Below are positions 1 through 13,032 of a DNA stretch of 64,000 bases, piece after piece (position 1 is the stretch's first letter; each line of letters begins with the position of its first letter). The stretch lies in the NCBI RefSeq assembly GCF_026151205.1, contig NC_087073.1, forward strand, positions 8,719,411-8,783,410, given 5' to 3'. The notes under the pieces are model-generated. The model worked only from the letters and a program-made list of their open reading frames with translations. It ran no database searches and was not told the origin of the DNA. The DNA comes from Bolinopsis microptera. Lineage: Eukaryota; Ctenophora; Tentaculata; Lobata; Bolinopsidae. The translations under genes were made by a program, and so were the position numbers.

Positions 1-3000
1 ACGAGTGTAAGCGGGTCTTCGCTGATCGTTTGGTGAATGATCAGGACAGAACCTGGTTCGATGAACTTCTGAAAGAGCGCCTGGTCAAAGACTTTGACAC
101 GTCCTACGATGCAATTGCATCCGAAGACATGCTGGTTTACGGAGACTTCATGGTTCCCAACGCAGACCCAAGAATGTACGAACATATCGACAACGTCGAG
201 AAGATGGTGCTCATTCTCCAGGAGTACCTGGAAGATTACAACGCTCTGAGTACTGCCCAGATGAAACTGGTGCTGTTCCTGGACGCTGTGAGTCACGTGA
301 CTCGTATTAGTAGAGTTATCAGGCAGCCTCTTGGCAACGCTCTCCTTCTTGGAGTTGGAGGTTCCGGAAGACAATCTCTGACTCGACTTGCTGCGCATAT
401 GGCAGAATACGACCTCTTCCAGGTAACATAAGTGCTCATTATGTTGTTTTATCGTCAAATCTAGATTCTAGAATATTCTTAAATTTGGATTATTCTAACA
501 TTTTATTTAACGTAAATCAGTTATTATGTTCCTGATTGCATTGTCTTTCAGATTGAGTTGAGTAAGAATTACGGAGTGTCCGAGTGGAGGGAGGATTTGA
601 AAAACATGCTTCTCAAGGCTGGTCTTCAGAATAAGAGTATTGTTTTCCTCTTCTCTGATACACAGGTAATAATATATTTTAATATTGTTAGCTAAGTTAA
701 AATCAAACAATTTCGTGTGGATCACAATCAATTTATTTAAACATTATCTATACTACTACTACAATCATAGAATAGGTTATCATCAATCTATCTCGTGGAA
801 TTGCTAATGTAATTACTGACCTAATAAAAATTCAAATTGATACATCCCTCATCTTCTCTTACTATTCTGAAGCATTGTCAATCGGCATGGTTGCAATCTG
901 CCATAACTTCTTCATATGTTGCATCTTTTGTTTCTTTCGACCACAAAATGCCTCCAATCATTGAGAGTAGGGAGGCAATTACAAAACCAATGATAACATA
1001 GAGAGGGCTAAATGAGTAAAGGAAATAAACCAGAAAAGTACTGATCGCTCCAGCAGTTTTACCCCAGAAATTGATAACTCCCGTTGCTGTGTTTCTAATA
1101 ACAGTTGGATAGATCTCGGGAATTATTATCCAGATTATGATGTTGAATGCGGAGGCGAAAAATTTAATAAAGAAGAACGATGCTTTGGTAAAATTTAGGT
1201 TAATGCACACGAGCAGACTCGCTGTAAAAAGGAAGCCTATGATACCAAATGCCTTTATCGGCCAGACCCGCCCTAGTTTCTTTGCTACAAGCAAGCCCAA
1301 GGTCACGGCAAATAGTCCTGCGGCGGAAATGAAAGTAAGATCAAGCAGTTCCCTTCGTGTTAGAGTTTTACAAGTCCGCTCGATGGACCCTGACCCAACA
1401 CCACCACAGATATCTCTGGACACAGCGAATGGTAGATAAACTATGAGCCCAAATATCAGGAATATGTTTCCAGCATACATTATGGAGAGCAGTATTGTTT
1501 CTTTTCTGAACTGAGGTTTAAGGACGTCTGTTAAGGTACCACGTTCGTCGTTGAAAGTTTTTATCCTGAGGTTTTCTGGAAAGGGTTTGTTGTTCCAGTC
1601 AAAGTATATCCTGAGAGCATTTTTAGCTTTTTCCTCTTGTCCGCTGGCAACCAAATAACGAGGTGATTCAGGGACCATTGCTAGAATTACTATTGCAATC
1701 AAGATGGGCAAGTTGGCTACAATAATGAACACTCGCCAACCAAAAGTGTTCAGAAAAAGCACAGCCTCTATAGAAATGACTAGTAAAGATATGTTACCGA
1801 TCAAAAGCAGCGAAAATACACCATATTCTTTGTATTTTGCGCAGGTGATTTCTGAGCTGAACACCAAAGCTGTTGGAAAGTTTGCACCAATGCAAAGGCC
1901 GACAGAGATTCTTGTAAATAAAAACATCCATTTGTTTATCGATGCGGCAGACAGGAAACTGCTGACCGCTAAAATGAAACCTGCTATCAGAATAGTTTTT
2001 CGTCTACCGATTTTATCCGACAGACTACCGAAGAGAACTCCTCCGATCGCGTAGAAAAAGAACACCGAGCAACCTATAGCGACCTCAAAAACTAAACTCA
2101 AATTCCATTCGCACCTCAAATACGGGATCAGAACTGCCAGTATAACGAGCTCAGATACATCAGAAAATGAAACAAACATAAGTGCAGTCCAGGTGTAGTA
2201 CTGAGCTTTACCGAGTCCCAATTCCTCGTACACTTCTTCCAGATTCTTCTCCTCGCTTCTCTCTGCCTCATCATTTCCGTGTGTTGCCCCATAATTCACC
2301 ACCTCATTTTCTGTTCCCTCATCCATCTTTTGTTTTCTACCGAGTAGATGATTAGTGAGTTAGTGGGTCAATTTTTGTCATTATGTGAAGGCTGGAGCGA
2401 TTGCAATGTATCATTAAAAATGAAAACGGCAGTATTGGTCAACGGCTCGATGTTAAAGTTGTAAAATTTGAGAAACAAACTGTCTAGAAAAACAGAAATA
2501 CATGTGCCATCGGTATAGTCAGTTTCAATTACAAACTAAGACAAAATATAAAATTATCAAACAATTTACACATAATATCAGCAATGGTCACTGCAGTTCA
2601 GCTACACCACAAACTACGTGTATTATTATGATCCCGATCCTATGTGGAAAGTTTGCTCCCTCAACAAAATAAAACAACGAACTCCATTATAAAGTATTGA
2701 CTAGCCGACTAAAGCTGTAGTTACACCTCTACTCTGTTCCCACATGAAAAGTCTCCGTGGACGCGTACAATGTACATTGCACATAATGTAGAATATTATT
2801 ACATTATGTGCAATGTACAATGTACAATGTACAATGTACATTGCACATAATGTAGAATATTGTTAAATCGGTTTATATATTATATTAGTGATTATGAGGA
2901 ATACATAATATATAACTTTTTTTGCTGTTTATTATAATTAGAGCCCGAATAATATGATAATTTTTCTATTTCAGATAAAAGCAGAGTCCTTCCTCGAGGA

Positions 3001-6000
3001 CATCAACAATATCCTTAACTCTGGAGATGTTCCCAACATATACGCCTTCGAAGATCTGGATAACATCTACACCGCCATGAAGCCTGTCGTGCTGGATTTA
3101 GGACAGCAGCCGACCAAAACAAACCTGTTCGGAGCGTACACAAAGCGAGTAAAGAACAACACTCACACTGTTATCTGTATGAGTCCTATTGGTGAAGTGT
3201 TCAGAGCCAGACTTCGTATGTTCCCAGCTCTCATTAACTGCTGTACTATAGATTGGTTCAGCGAGTGGCCTGACGAGGCTTTGCAGTCCGTCGCCAAAAC
3301 ATTCCTCAGCGAGATTCCTGGTTTGGAGGATGGACAAGTGGAAGGGATTATTGATGGGTTGGTAAATACCTGTGTGGTAATCCATCAGACTGTCACTAAT
3401 GCGAGTAAACAGTACTTAATAGAGCAAGCAAGATACTCCTACGTCACACCCACCAGTTATCTAGAACTACTGGGTATCTTCTCCAAACTGATTAACTTGA
3501 AAAAGGAAGAGCTGGAAGCAGCAAGAAAAAGAACAAAAACTGGTTTGACAAAACTCCTCAACACTCAAGATGATGTGGCAAAAATGCAAGCTGAGTTGGA
3601 GACTATGAAGCCCATGCTGGAAGAAGCGACAAAGGACACGGAGGCAACAATGATACAGATAGACAAGGACAGTGTGGTAGCCGAACAAACAAGGGAGATG
3701 GTCCAGAAGGAGGAGTCTTCTGCAAGTATTATGGCAGAAGAATGTAAATCAATCGCTGATGATGCTCAGAGAGACCTCAACGAGGCACTCCCTGCCTTAG
3801 ATGCGGCTCTAAAGAGTTTGAAGAGTCTCAACAAGAACGACGTGGTTGAGGTGAGAGCATTGCAGAGACCTCCAAACGGTGTCCGGATGGTAATTGAAGC
3901 TGTGTGTATCATGAAAGCTATCAAACCAAAGAAAGTGCCTCATCCTGACAAGGCTGGTGTAAAGATTGACGACTACTGGGAGCCTGGCAAAGCCATTCTC
4001 CAGGACCCGACCAAGTTCTTGGACAGTCTCTTCAAGTTTGACAAGGATAATATCTCTGATGACGTCATCAAGAAGATTCAGCCTTATATCGATTCCGAGG
4101 ACTTCACTCCTCAAGCTATTCAGCGAGTGTCTAAAGCGTGTACCTCCATCTGTCAGTGGGCCAGAGCGATGCACAAGTACCACTTTGTGTCCAGGTCTGT
4201 GGCTCCTAAACGAGCTAGACTGAAGGAAGCACAAACACAACTCGATACCACCATGCAGATCTTAAGCGACGCAAAAGAAAGGCTGCAGGAAGTTGAGGAC
4301 AGAGTCGCAACACTCCAAGCAAAGTACGATGAGTGCCTCAACAAGAAAGAGGAGCTAGAAAACAAGACGGATCTCTGCCAGGCGCGTTTGGGACGAGCTG
4401 GTCGACTTATCGGAGGGTTAGCTGACGAGAAGATCAGATGGGAGGAAACTATCGAAACTCTGACAAAACGTATTGGTAACGTTGTTGGAGATCTGATGCT
4501 CTCCGCTGGTTGCATTGCTTATCTTGGTATTTACTCTGGTGAATACAGGCAGTCCTTGCAGGACAAGTGGGAAGATTATCTTATTGAGATGGGAGTCCCA
4601 CTAACTCCTCAGGTTAGTCTGGTGACTACCCTTGGAGACCCGGTCAAGATACGAGAATGGAATATTTACGGTCTCCCTCGTGACAACTTGTCTACTGAGA
4701 ATGGTGTTATCGTGCAGTACTCCCAGAGGTGGCCTCTATTTATCGACCCACAAGGACAAGCTAACAAGTGGGTCAAGGTCATGGAACGTGATAATGGTAT
4801 TGACGTCATAAAACTCACAAACAGGGACTTCTTGAGATCACTTGAAAATGCGGTCCGGTTTGGTAAGCCTTGCCTACTTGAGAATGTTGGCGAAGAGCTG
4901 GATCCTGCTTTAGAACCAATTTTACTGCAGCAAACATTCAAACAACAAGGTGGTATAGTGATCAAGTTGGGAGACACCATAATTCCTTACCATCCTGATT
5001 TCAAGCTGTACATCACCTCAAAATTGCCCAATCCTCATTACACACCCGAGGTTTCGACTAAAGTAACGATTGTCAACTTTACTTTATCACCGAGCGGTCT
5101 TGAAGACCAGCTGTTGGGTATCGTCGTGGCGGAGGAGAGGCCTGACTTGGAGGAAGCAAAGAACCAACTTATCGTGAGCAACGCCAAAATGAAGCAAGAG
5201 ATCAAGGAGATTGAAGATAAGATATTGCACAGACTTTCTGCTTCAGAAGGCTCCCCTGTTGACGACATCAGTCTCATTGACACATTGGAGATATCGAAGG
5301 TGAAAGCAGAAGAGATTAAAGCGAAGGTGCTTATTGCCGAGCAAACAGAGAGAGATATTGACGAAACAAGATCGAGATATCTACCTGTTGCGGTCAGGAC
5401 CCAGATCCTCTTCTTCTGTGTGGTCGATCTTGCTAAGGTCGACCCTATGTACCAGTATTCACTCGAATGGTACATCAAGATCTTCTTGAATGGTATTGCC
5501 AACGCTGAGACGTCTGACGATTTGAACGAACGAATCGTTAACATCAACGAATTCTTCACCTTCTCATTGTACGTTAACGTGTGCAGATCTGTATTCGAGA
5601 AAGACAAGCTTCTTTTCTCCTTCCTTCTGTGTGTTCGTATCCTCATGCACGAGAAAGACATCAATATGGACGACTGGAGATTCCTTATTGCTGGTGGAAT
5701 GTTGCCTGAAAAGCTGATTGCTAACGCTGGCGAGGGATGGTTGTCTGACAGAAGTTGGACAGAGTTACAGGCTTTGAATTTGCTTGGTGCTTTTGTGGGA
5801 ATCGCTGATACTTTTAAAGAGTATGAGGTTGCCTTTAGGGCCTACTTTGATAGCCCTGAGCCTGAAAGGTTAGTCTAAAATGTAACTTAAAACGTTTCTT
5901 GATTGATTATAATTTCATCTTCTTGATGTATCATAAAAAGGAATCGGATACGGAATAAAACTAGAGCTGGCGTACTGATCATAAATAAATATTTTCAGAG

Positions 6001-9000
6001 CTCCACTACCAGGAAAATGGGAACAGCTCACAAATTTCCAGAAACTTCTTATTCTGAAGTGCATACGTCCTGACAAGTTCACCAACGCCATGCAAGACTT
6101 TATCGCGAATAGCCTTGGTGAGCAGTTCATCGAGCCCCAGACCACTGATCTATCCCTGGTCTACAAGGATTCCTCCCCAACTACACCCCTCATTTTCGTG
6201 CTGTCCACTGGAACTGACCCTGCTGCTGATCTATACGCCTTCGCAGAGGTAAAATTCCGCGAGAACTATTCTAGTGTTAAACTTTTGTGGCTAAGAAAAA
6301 GTATAATTTTTTGTGACTCGAAGTCAAAATGTAAATTGCACTGCTGTTTAAAGTTATATTTCATGTACGTAAAAATGCCTTAATCTCTTCAGGAGATGAA
6401 GTTCTCTAAGAAGCTGACTGCTATCTCGCTGGGTCAAGGCCAGGGACCTCGAGCTGAGGCCATGATGAGATCTGCAATGGAGCGTGGAAGATGGGTATTC
6501 TTCCAGAACTGCCATCTTGCCCCATCCTGGATGTCCTCGCTGGAGCAGCTCACTGAGAATATTGACGCTGACAAGGTTCACAGAGATTTCAGGCTGTGGC
6601 TGACCAGTATGCCCACACCTAAGTTCCCTGTTGCGATCCTGCAGAACGGCAGCAAGATGACGGTGGAGCCCCCCAGAGGTGTGAAGGCTAATCTGCTGAA
6701 GAGTTACCAGCAGCACAATGATGAATTCCTCACTTCTTGCACTGGCAGAGTATGTCATAACGGATTTTTAATTATCTGGTTGTTGTTTTTTTGCTGTATA
6801 TCGTAAATTGATAATTTGATACCACTTCAGTTACAATAGGAAAGTTTAATTTTTGATAGGTCACGAAAACTCCCATCTGAGCCAAGTTTACTTCATAATT
6901 GAAGCCAAATGTACAATTAATACAATTTTCCAGATATTCTAGAAATCAACCATCAGTATTTCATGTTTAACTATTTAACAGGACGTGGAATTCAAAGCTC
7001 TGCTCTTTTCGCTCTTCATGTTCAATGCTGTTATCTGTGAACGAAGGAAGTTTGGCTCGCTTGGTTTCAACATCCCATACGATTTCACCGCTGGAGACTG
7101 TAACATCTGCGTGTCTCAGCTCAACATGTTCCTCCAAGAATACGCCCCCCAAGTCCCTCTCAAGGTAACACATAAATCTTATAAACCTGAGGACATAAGT
7201 TATATAATTTATGATTTATCACCATCACGATCCATACTCTCCCGACTCCCATGAAATATGGATGCTATTTTGATTTACGAATTGCATAACAATCCAGCAA
7301 GCTTACAATTGTTTCCTCTACTTTAGGTGCTGCACTACACTGCTGGTGACATCAACTTCGGAGGCCGAGTTACTGATGACTGGGACAGGAGATGTATCAA
7401 CACCATATTGTACGGGTTCTACAACAAGGAAGTTCTCACTGAGGGTCATAAGTTCTCCGAGTCTGGAACTTACAAACAAATTTCTCATGGTAAACTATTT
7501 TATACCTGCCAAATATAAAATATTTTATTAACAATGACCGTTGGATTACACTTGCGTTTCTCTGACTCCAGGAAATTCCAAACATACACAGTTGGAGTAT
7601 TACGATTCAGAGAATTACATTCGGTATACAACCTAGGCCTAAACTCACTTATTTCAGAGGCCGTGTTCAAGGATTACATCAAGTCCATCAAGGCACTCCC
7701 TCTGAACGACAGTCCGGAACTGTTCGGGCTCCACGAGAACGCTAACATGACTTACGCTCAGAACGAAACATTTGCAATCCTCGACAAGTTCCTCCTTATG
7801 CAGGCCAAGACTGGCGGTGGAGGAGGAAAGTCTCAGGAAGAGGTGACTTTTTTGTTCAGATCGAAATTGTGGCAAAATGTTGATTTTATAGTTACTTCGA
7901 TACACTTTATAGTTTAACGTCTAAGATGGCATATTTATCCTTTTGATGAAGAGAGATAAGATAATTATTATCTAAATGTTTCTATTCTGATTATGTTTGT
8001 AATTAACGATCCGATTTGTTTAACAGGTGATCGACGAGACGTCAAAACAGATTTTATCTAAGGTCCCTAAGCCGTTTGATATTGTAGATTTGATGGAGAG
8101 ACACCCTGTAATGTATGAAGAGAGTATGAACACAGTCCTCCAACAAGAGGTTTGTTTGCTGATATTATTCAATATTCAGTCTCTGGATAATTCCAGTGAA
8201 AATATACAGTTTCAAAGACTTTTCTAATTTAAGGACTAAAATTGATACGGTTCTAAATTTCCCTGTGAATTAATGTTATCTCTAATCTGCTAGGTGATCC
8301 TGTACAACACTCTGCTGAGCCTGATACACCGCTCACTAGGCGACCTGCTTAAAGCCCTCAAGGGTTTAGTCGTCATGTCAGACCAGCTGGAGAGGATGTC
8401 GACCTCTGTCTTCAACAACTCCGTACCTGATATGTGGGCCAACAAAGCTTACCCCTCTCTCAAACCTTTGGGTTCATGGGTTGCTGATCTTCTTACGGTT
8501 TGTTAGCATGTCTTTATTCTTTATTTCTTATTTAAATGTACCGAATCCTTAATTTCTTACACTTGGTTACCATAGCTATACTAGCTATAGGTTTGTTTGT
8601 TTTTTTTTTTAAGAAACGGGCCCTTTCGCACTTTACAGGAGCAGTACATGCGCAATTACACTCACGTGTTACTCATTAGCAGTCTGTAGTAATAGTATGC
8701 ATATTGTGCAATATGCTATCTCTGACTCTATATTATGTACTGCAATGTACTGGTTCTTAATTCTTTGTCTCTTTGTCTGTTTGAAGAGGGCCAAAACTAC
8801 TTTACGGGTGTGACTACCTATTTATATATGTATATGCTTAAAAGGTATAGGTAGATGGTACTTGATACCGATGGAAACAACTAGTTAATTAATCCTGTCA
8901 TCAGCAACTCGTTAAGTCTCAATTCTAGATTTGGGAATCATCGCCATTCTAATTCACGGAATTGTCGCCACGAAATAATTGTGAAAGGAATTGTGACATG

Positions 9001-9924
9001 TTTAATTTATAAGTAGATGTCAAAAGTGGCGATGATCATTTATTTTCTAGATTATCACGTCGTCTATAGTAGTCGGAACTATAAACTTACACATATATCT
9101 TCACCTTCAGAGGCTAGAATTCATCAAGGGTTGGAACAAGGACGGGATCCCAAATGTGTTCTGGATCTCAGGTTTCTTCTTCCCTCAAGCCTTCATCACC
9201 GGTGCTCTGCAGAACTACGCGCGGCTCACCAGTATCTCGATCGATACTATCGGATTTGAGTACAGGGTGGTACCTGTAACGGAGGAGATAAAGGAGAAAC
9301 CCAAGACTGGGTGCTATGTGTCTGGGTTCTTTGTTGAGGGTGCAAGGTGGTGTAGTGAGACACATGTTCTTGCTGAGTCTAGACCAAAAGAGCTTTTCAC
9401 TGGTTTGTATTTTTACTTGTAGCTTAATTTTATTAAAACTATGAACATAAAACAAAATATTACTCTACCAATAACCACGTTAAACTAGTGGATTGATGGC
9501 GTCTAGTATCCACAAAATAAATTACTAAGGCTAGCTATATACCGTTTGTTAACTTTACCCTGTGAAATTTTTACTTACAATTTACTATAATCGAGCATGA
9601 AAACATTTTAAGTTAGTAGACTACTAGTAGTCCTCCCTAGTTATAGTCCCTATAGCTATCAGTTTCATTTCCTCAAACAAAAAGATAAACTATCCCCACT
9701 CCTCAGATATGCCGACGATCCAACTGATCCCAGCAGCGGACAGAGAGCAACCCAGCAGCGGTATCTACATCTGCCCCGTCTACAAGACCCTGACTCGAGC
9801 AGGAACACTCTCCACTACTGGACACAGTACCAACTTTGTCATGCCCCTCGAGCTTCCATCTGATAAGCCTCCAGAGCACTGGATTAAGCGAGCTGTCGCT
9901 CTTATCTGTGCTCTAGACTATTAA
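1..9924 (+). CDS. DNAH1: Axonemal inner-arm dynein heavy chain 1, C-terminal 1,800 residues (12 exons, 5' end outside window)
   Basis: Motor subunit of an axonemal inner-arm dynein, driving ciliary beating by ATP-dependent microtubule sliding. Exons read from splice sites and phase: 1-422, 552-665, 2975-5868, 5999-6248, 6393-6749, 6982-7164, 7327-7489, 7658-7842, 8027-8149, 8294-8497, 9111-9402, 9707-9924. All phases join, giving about 1,800 residues of a family usually near 4,250. The AAA4 P-loop GVGGSGRQSL is encoded near nt 351. Stalk helices lie at about nt 3490-3850 and 4200-4470 with the microtubule-binding tip between; AAA5, AAA6 and the C-terminal domain follow. The ending RAVALICALDY and the motif TRAGTLSTTGHSTNFV match DNAH1 as I remember it, rather than DNAH3/7/12. 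Intron 2 is 2.3 kb and houses an antisense gene. The family is certain; the DNAH1 assignment is very likely. Confidence 0.92.
878..2326 (-). CDS. SVOP/SV2-like major facilitator transporter, intronless, nested in a DNAH1 intron
   Basis: A single uninterrupted reading frame of 482 residues, antisense inside DNAH1 intron 666-2974. It is a 12-TM MFS protein of the SVOP/organic-ion transporter group. The family hallmarks are visible: the TM2-TM3 loop GSLSDKIGRRKT (residues about 99-110), the R-x-x-x-G-x-x-x-G stretch of TM4 (RISVGLCIGAN), PESPRYLVASG after TM6, and WIIIPEIYPTVIRNTATG near TM10-11. An acidic, hydrophilic N-terminus ends in EELGLGKAQYYTW, resembling SVOP. The substrate is unknown. 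A possible AATAAA polyadenylation signal on the minus strand lies at 737-732, about 140 nt past the stop. No introns in a family that is usually multi-exonic hints at a retrocopy, but no poly-A tract or target duplication was seen. Confidence 0.85.
   Translation of the reverse strand: MDEGTENEVVNYGATHGNDEAERSEEKNLEEVYEELGLGKAQYYTWTALMFVSFSDVSELVILAVLIPYLRCEWNLSLVFEVAIGCSVFFFYAIGGVLFGSLSDKIGRRKTILIAGFILAVSSFLSAASINKWMFLFTRISVGLCIGANFPTALVFSSEITCAKYKEYGVFSLLLIGNISLLVISIEAVLFLNTFGWRVFIIVANLPILIAIVILAMVPESPRYLVASGQEEKAKNALRIYFDWNNKPFPENLRIKTFNDERGTLTDVLKPQFRKETILLSIMYAGNIFLIFGLIVYLPFAVSRDICGGVGSGSIERTCKTLTRRELLDLTFISAAGLFAVTLGLLVAKKLGRVWPIKAFGIIGFLFTASLLVCINLNFTKASFFFIKFFASAFNIIIWIIIPEIYPTVIRNTATGVINFWGKTAGAISTFLVYFLYSFSPLYVIIGFVIASLLSMIGGILWSKETKDATYEEVMADCNHAD
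2765..2861. repeat. Perfect inverted repeat plus short tandem repeat in DNAH1 intron
   Basis: 20-bp arms at 2771-2790 and 2800-2819 (TGTACATTGCACATAATGTA and its reverse complement) are separated by 9 nt. They are followed by a short run of TGTACAA units and a second direct copy of the left arm ending near 2855. It can fold into a long hairpin in the pre-mRNA. No coding content. Confidence 0.85.
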
Positions 9925-12427
9925 AGTCTCGCATTTACGACTTTATTCGTTTGAGAAAAGACTTTGTAATACAGAGTTATAGAGACTTTACTATGATTTA
10001 TATTATTTTTAATCCGTGTAAATATCACGCTGTAAATTATTGTAGATTCAGATAAAATGTACAATATTAGAAACAAAGTCATGTTCGTAGGTTAGCTACG
10101 TTTTAGATTTTTAACTGTGAAGAAATTAATATGGGTTGTAAACTTGTATATAATGATTTTATTCTGAGGTAGTAGGGATCTCGATTAGATAATTCCTACC
10201 ACCCTCGGTATTATCACCCCGTTACAATCAGATTCAATCAAACTCTTGTCAGTATTCATCACAAACATTTCTCTCTATATACCAAGTTTCATTACAATTG
10301 TGAACGATATCTAGCTTTTCATTTCAAGATGTAGATAGATTTCTATGTACTTGTAGTAACAGTTTTGTAAAATTTTTAGAATAATTCATTTAAACTCCAA
10401 ATTCTATGCGTATTACTTCTCCACGTCATCACGACCAACCCTCCTGTTGTCAGACGAAGAAAGTGCCTAAACGTAAATATTTACAATTTTGAAACGAAAT
10501 TACTAAGATCCATCTTAACTCCAAAAACAAAGACATTATATTTAATGGAGAAAGCACTCCCTTCACTTGAAATGGCGCACAATTAATGTACCAGATGCCT
10601 TCTAGAGAAATAATCGCAATTTATTAACTTTTACATCTCATTGTTGGTGCCCAAGTTGCTCTGTAAGTGTAATAACACACTATCCTCGGTTCTTTTATGT
10701 TTTAACTAATTGGTTAAGCTCACATTTACAGGTTAGCAATAGCTGGGTGAAAAAATTTACTATACTCCATCGTAGCCAAATTATATCTGCGTACTATAAA
10801 TTACGTACCGTAGAATGGGGGAACTTCGCCATGTTTTACAGCTATTTCATGTTATTTAGAAAATACGACACGAGTACTAATCTTCCCTGACAATACGAAT
10901 GATCTGGTTATATTTACATGTCCGTAGTATAACTCCGTGTTACTGGGCGGCGCTCAGCCTGTCATTATGAACATTATAGCCTGGGGTCCCCAGATTAAAC
11001 TCCGTGCCGGCTTCGAAATCATCATCCCTAAATTTCTTCGGAAATTTTTGGTCATATCAGTTAGATTTAAGCATTAAAGAGAAGTCACTGTGCTGCAGTA
11101 GATGCTAGCAAAGTGGGTACACTAATATTATAATGATCTTTGTATTATTTTATTATGCTATTCAGTTCATATCGGGAGGAAAATCAAAAACAGCGAGTGC
11201 TTTTCACAAAATTCGTACGCCCATTACATTTAATTTCATATTTTTGATGGCTGATAATTTGAAATTGAGTTTAATAGGCCTTTCCGCTTTTCCGAACAAT
11301 AACCTTCGTACCTGCCGATGTGGCAGCTCTAAGTCTAATATACTTTTCTAGATTACAATATTTTTACCATTTAGAATTTTGAGCGCTTTCCGGCAAGAGA
11401 CAATGCAGATGACTCATTAGACTCATCTGGAGAGCACAAAAACCCCCGGGAGCCCATAAAAACTCACCAGACTCTTTGAGTAGTCTACTAGTACTCCTAT
11501 ATCGGTATGTAATGTTGACAGGAAGGGAGAATGGTAAATATTGTACGCCGCATCTAAATTTCTAACTTATAAAAGTTTGCAGAATGAACAATGAAAGGAC
11601 TGATCATTTTGCTTACCCTTCTATTGTCTAATTAATGTTACAACATAGCATAGTAATCGCGAATTTTTAAAATATTTCCGGTTATCGCTGCTCGTATGTC
11701 GTAAAACAATACCAAAAAGCATAATACCATACAGTGGTTATAAATGAGCTACAGGTACAACTCCTGCAATAACCTTGCTGATCCAATAACCTTGATGAAC
11801 ATTTTCAATATGAACCGTTGCAGTTTGTCGACCACACTATTACGACTGTATGGCCCCCTTCCATTTTGCACTACTTTAGTTGTGGCATATGGCCAATTTT
11901 TGCGTCCGCGGCGGCTTTTTCGTGCAACTCTACGTTTTCTGGTAACGAACTTTGAGGGGGAAATAAAACATTTTGCCGTCGATTCGGACAGTTTGTCTTC
12001 ACGAAAAGTGAAAATTTGTCTGCCACAATTACGTAATTAGTAAAACGGTTCAAACTTCGCAACATAATTTCAATTTTCATAACATGTTTGTCAAATTATG
12101 GATTCTCAGTTTACACTGAAGACAATACAGAGTAAAGACCTGGTGATGGTTCTCGCTAATCTCCTACAAGCGCGGTTACAGTTTTAAATTCGATGTTGCT
12201 AGAAACTATTATGTTATAGATTGGGAGGAGGATCTTTGTATCGTAATAATGTAAATAAATCCGTTGAACTTACACTGTACTACAAACCTTATGTTGAGTA
12301 AGTCTAGATACGCGACCCGATGCTCTATAACCTTACCTCATGACGGACACGGAAGTCTGGGATTGGTGCAATTCAAACCCAGCAAAATGATTTGATTGGA
12401 TGACATGTAGGCGGCGTATAGATAAAT
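9925..12427. other. DNAH1 3' flank and intergenic DNA
   Basis: I see no supportable exon, RNA gene or long ORF here on either strand. It contains one copy of the short 9-bp-TSD element (10,940-10,997) and otherwise low-complexity AT-rich sequence. No clear AATAAA signal was found just after the DNAH1 stop. Confidence 0.6.
10940..10997 (+). mobile_element. 58-bp mini-element, copy 1, with 9-bp target duplication
   Basis: It begins TTACTGGGCGGCGCTCAGCC and ends with GCCTGGGGTCCCCAGATTAA. The 9-mer AACTCCGTG flanks it at 10,931-10,939 and 10,998-11,006. Related copies lie at 19,720-19,808 (inverted) and 21,431-21,517, each also with a 9-bp duplication. No coding capacity, so it must be non-autonomous. 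A 9-bp duplication is typical of Mutator-like elements, but family assignment is inference. Confidence 0.75.
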
Positions 12428-13032
12428 CACGTGACCGATGTGAGTCAGTAAAAAAGCTGCACGTGTCGTTTCCGTAGCAACATGATCGGTCGCTATGGAG
12501 ACACGTGCTGAGGTGATGAGATGTCACGTGACACACGGAGCTAACCTCTGATAAATCGAAATGGCAAAGATGTGCGCGTTCTCGCAGCTCTGAGGTCACG
12601 TGACAGCGTTGTACTCGGTCACGTGACTCACGCTGGTCCAATAAGACGTGGGGAAGCGCATAAAGGAAGGAAAGATCGGAGCAGGCCCAGTCGCATCAGT
12701 GCTGTACTGCGAGCACGGCTTGATGATCTATTGTTCCTCTTTGCCATGGCTGGTGATGTCAAGCCTCCCCATTAACTCGATTATAAACTTTACACATCTT
12801 GACTCTTTGCTCTCACTGTACCTCCGCATTTGCATAATTCAAGGTCCTTTCAGCGTATGGCAGAACATTCTCGATGTATACTTTTAGTACATTGCACGCA
12901 CATCTTTTGTTACACCTCCGCATTGCTCTGGGTCATTATTCAGATGTTATGAAATGTCACAGACTGAATTTGATATCCTATACGCTTATTCTCTGTGGAC
13001 AACACCACGTGTCCAATACCTGGTGTCACGTG
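12428..13032. promoter_or_regulatory. Cluster of eight CACGTG E-boxes upstream of alpha-tubulin
   Basis: CACGTG occurs at 12428, 12460, 12502, 12525, 12597, 12620, 13006 and 13027. Several sites are the full 10-bp palindrome GTCACGTGAC, the preferred site of MITF/TFE- and USF-type bHLH-ZIP factors. About 0.15 hits would be expected by chance in 605 bp. The interval also has a CCAAT-like motif (about 12,637) and a TATA-like CATAAA (about 12,660). Further sites lie at 13,704 and inside tubulin introns. A regulatory role is inferred. Confidence 0.5.

Noticed and set aside
5038-5664. 208-codon minus-strand ORF
   Set aside because: It lies fully opposite the large DNAH1 exon, whose frame is continuous and conserved; the antisense frame has no recognisable motif.
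7572-7623. Possible extra DNAH1 exon with good acceptor and GT donor
   Set aside because: It does not fit the reading phase on its downstream side; joining 7,489 directly to 7,658 keeps the frame and gives the normal spacing to LPLNDSPELFGLH.
12333-12641. 102-codon minus-strand ORF and overlapping plus-strand ORFs
   Set aside because: Within the E-box cluster; the peptides are His/Ser-rich without any known motif, as expected from repeated CACGTGAC.
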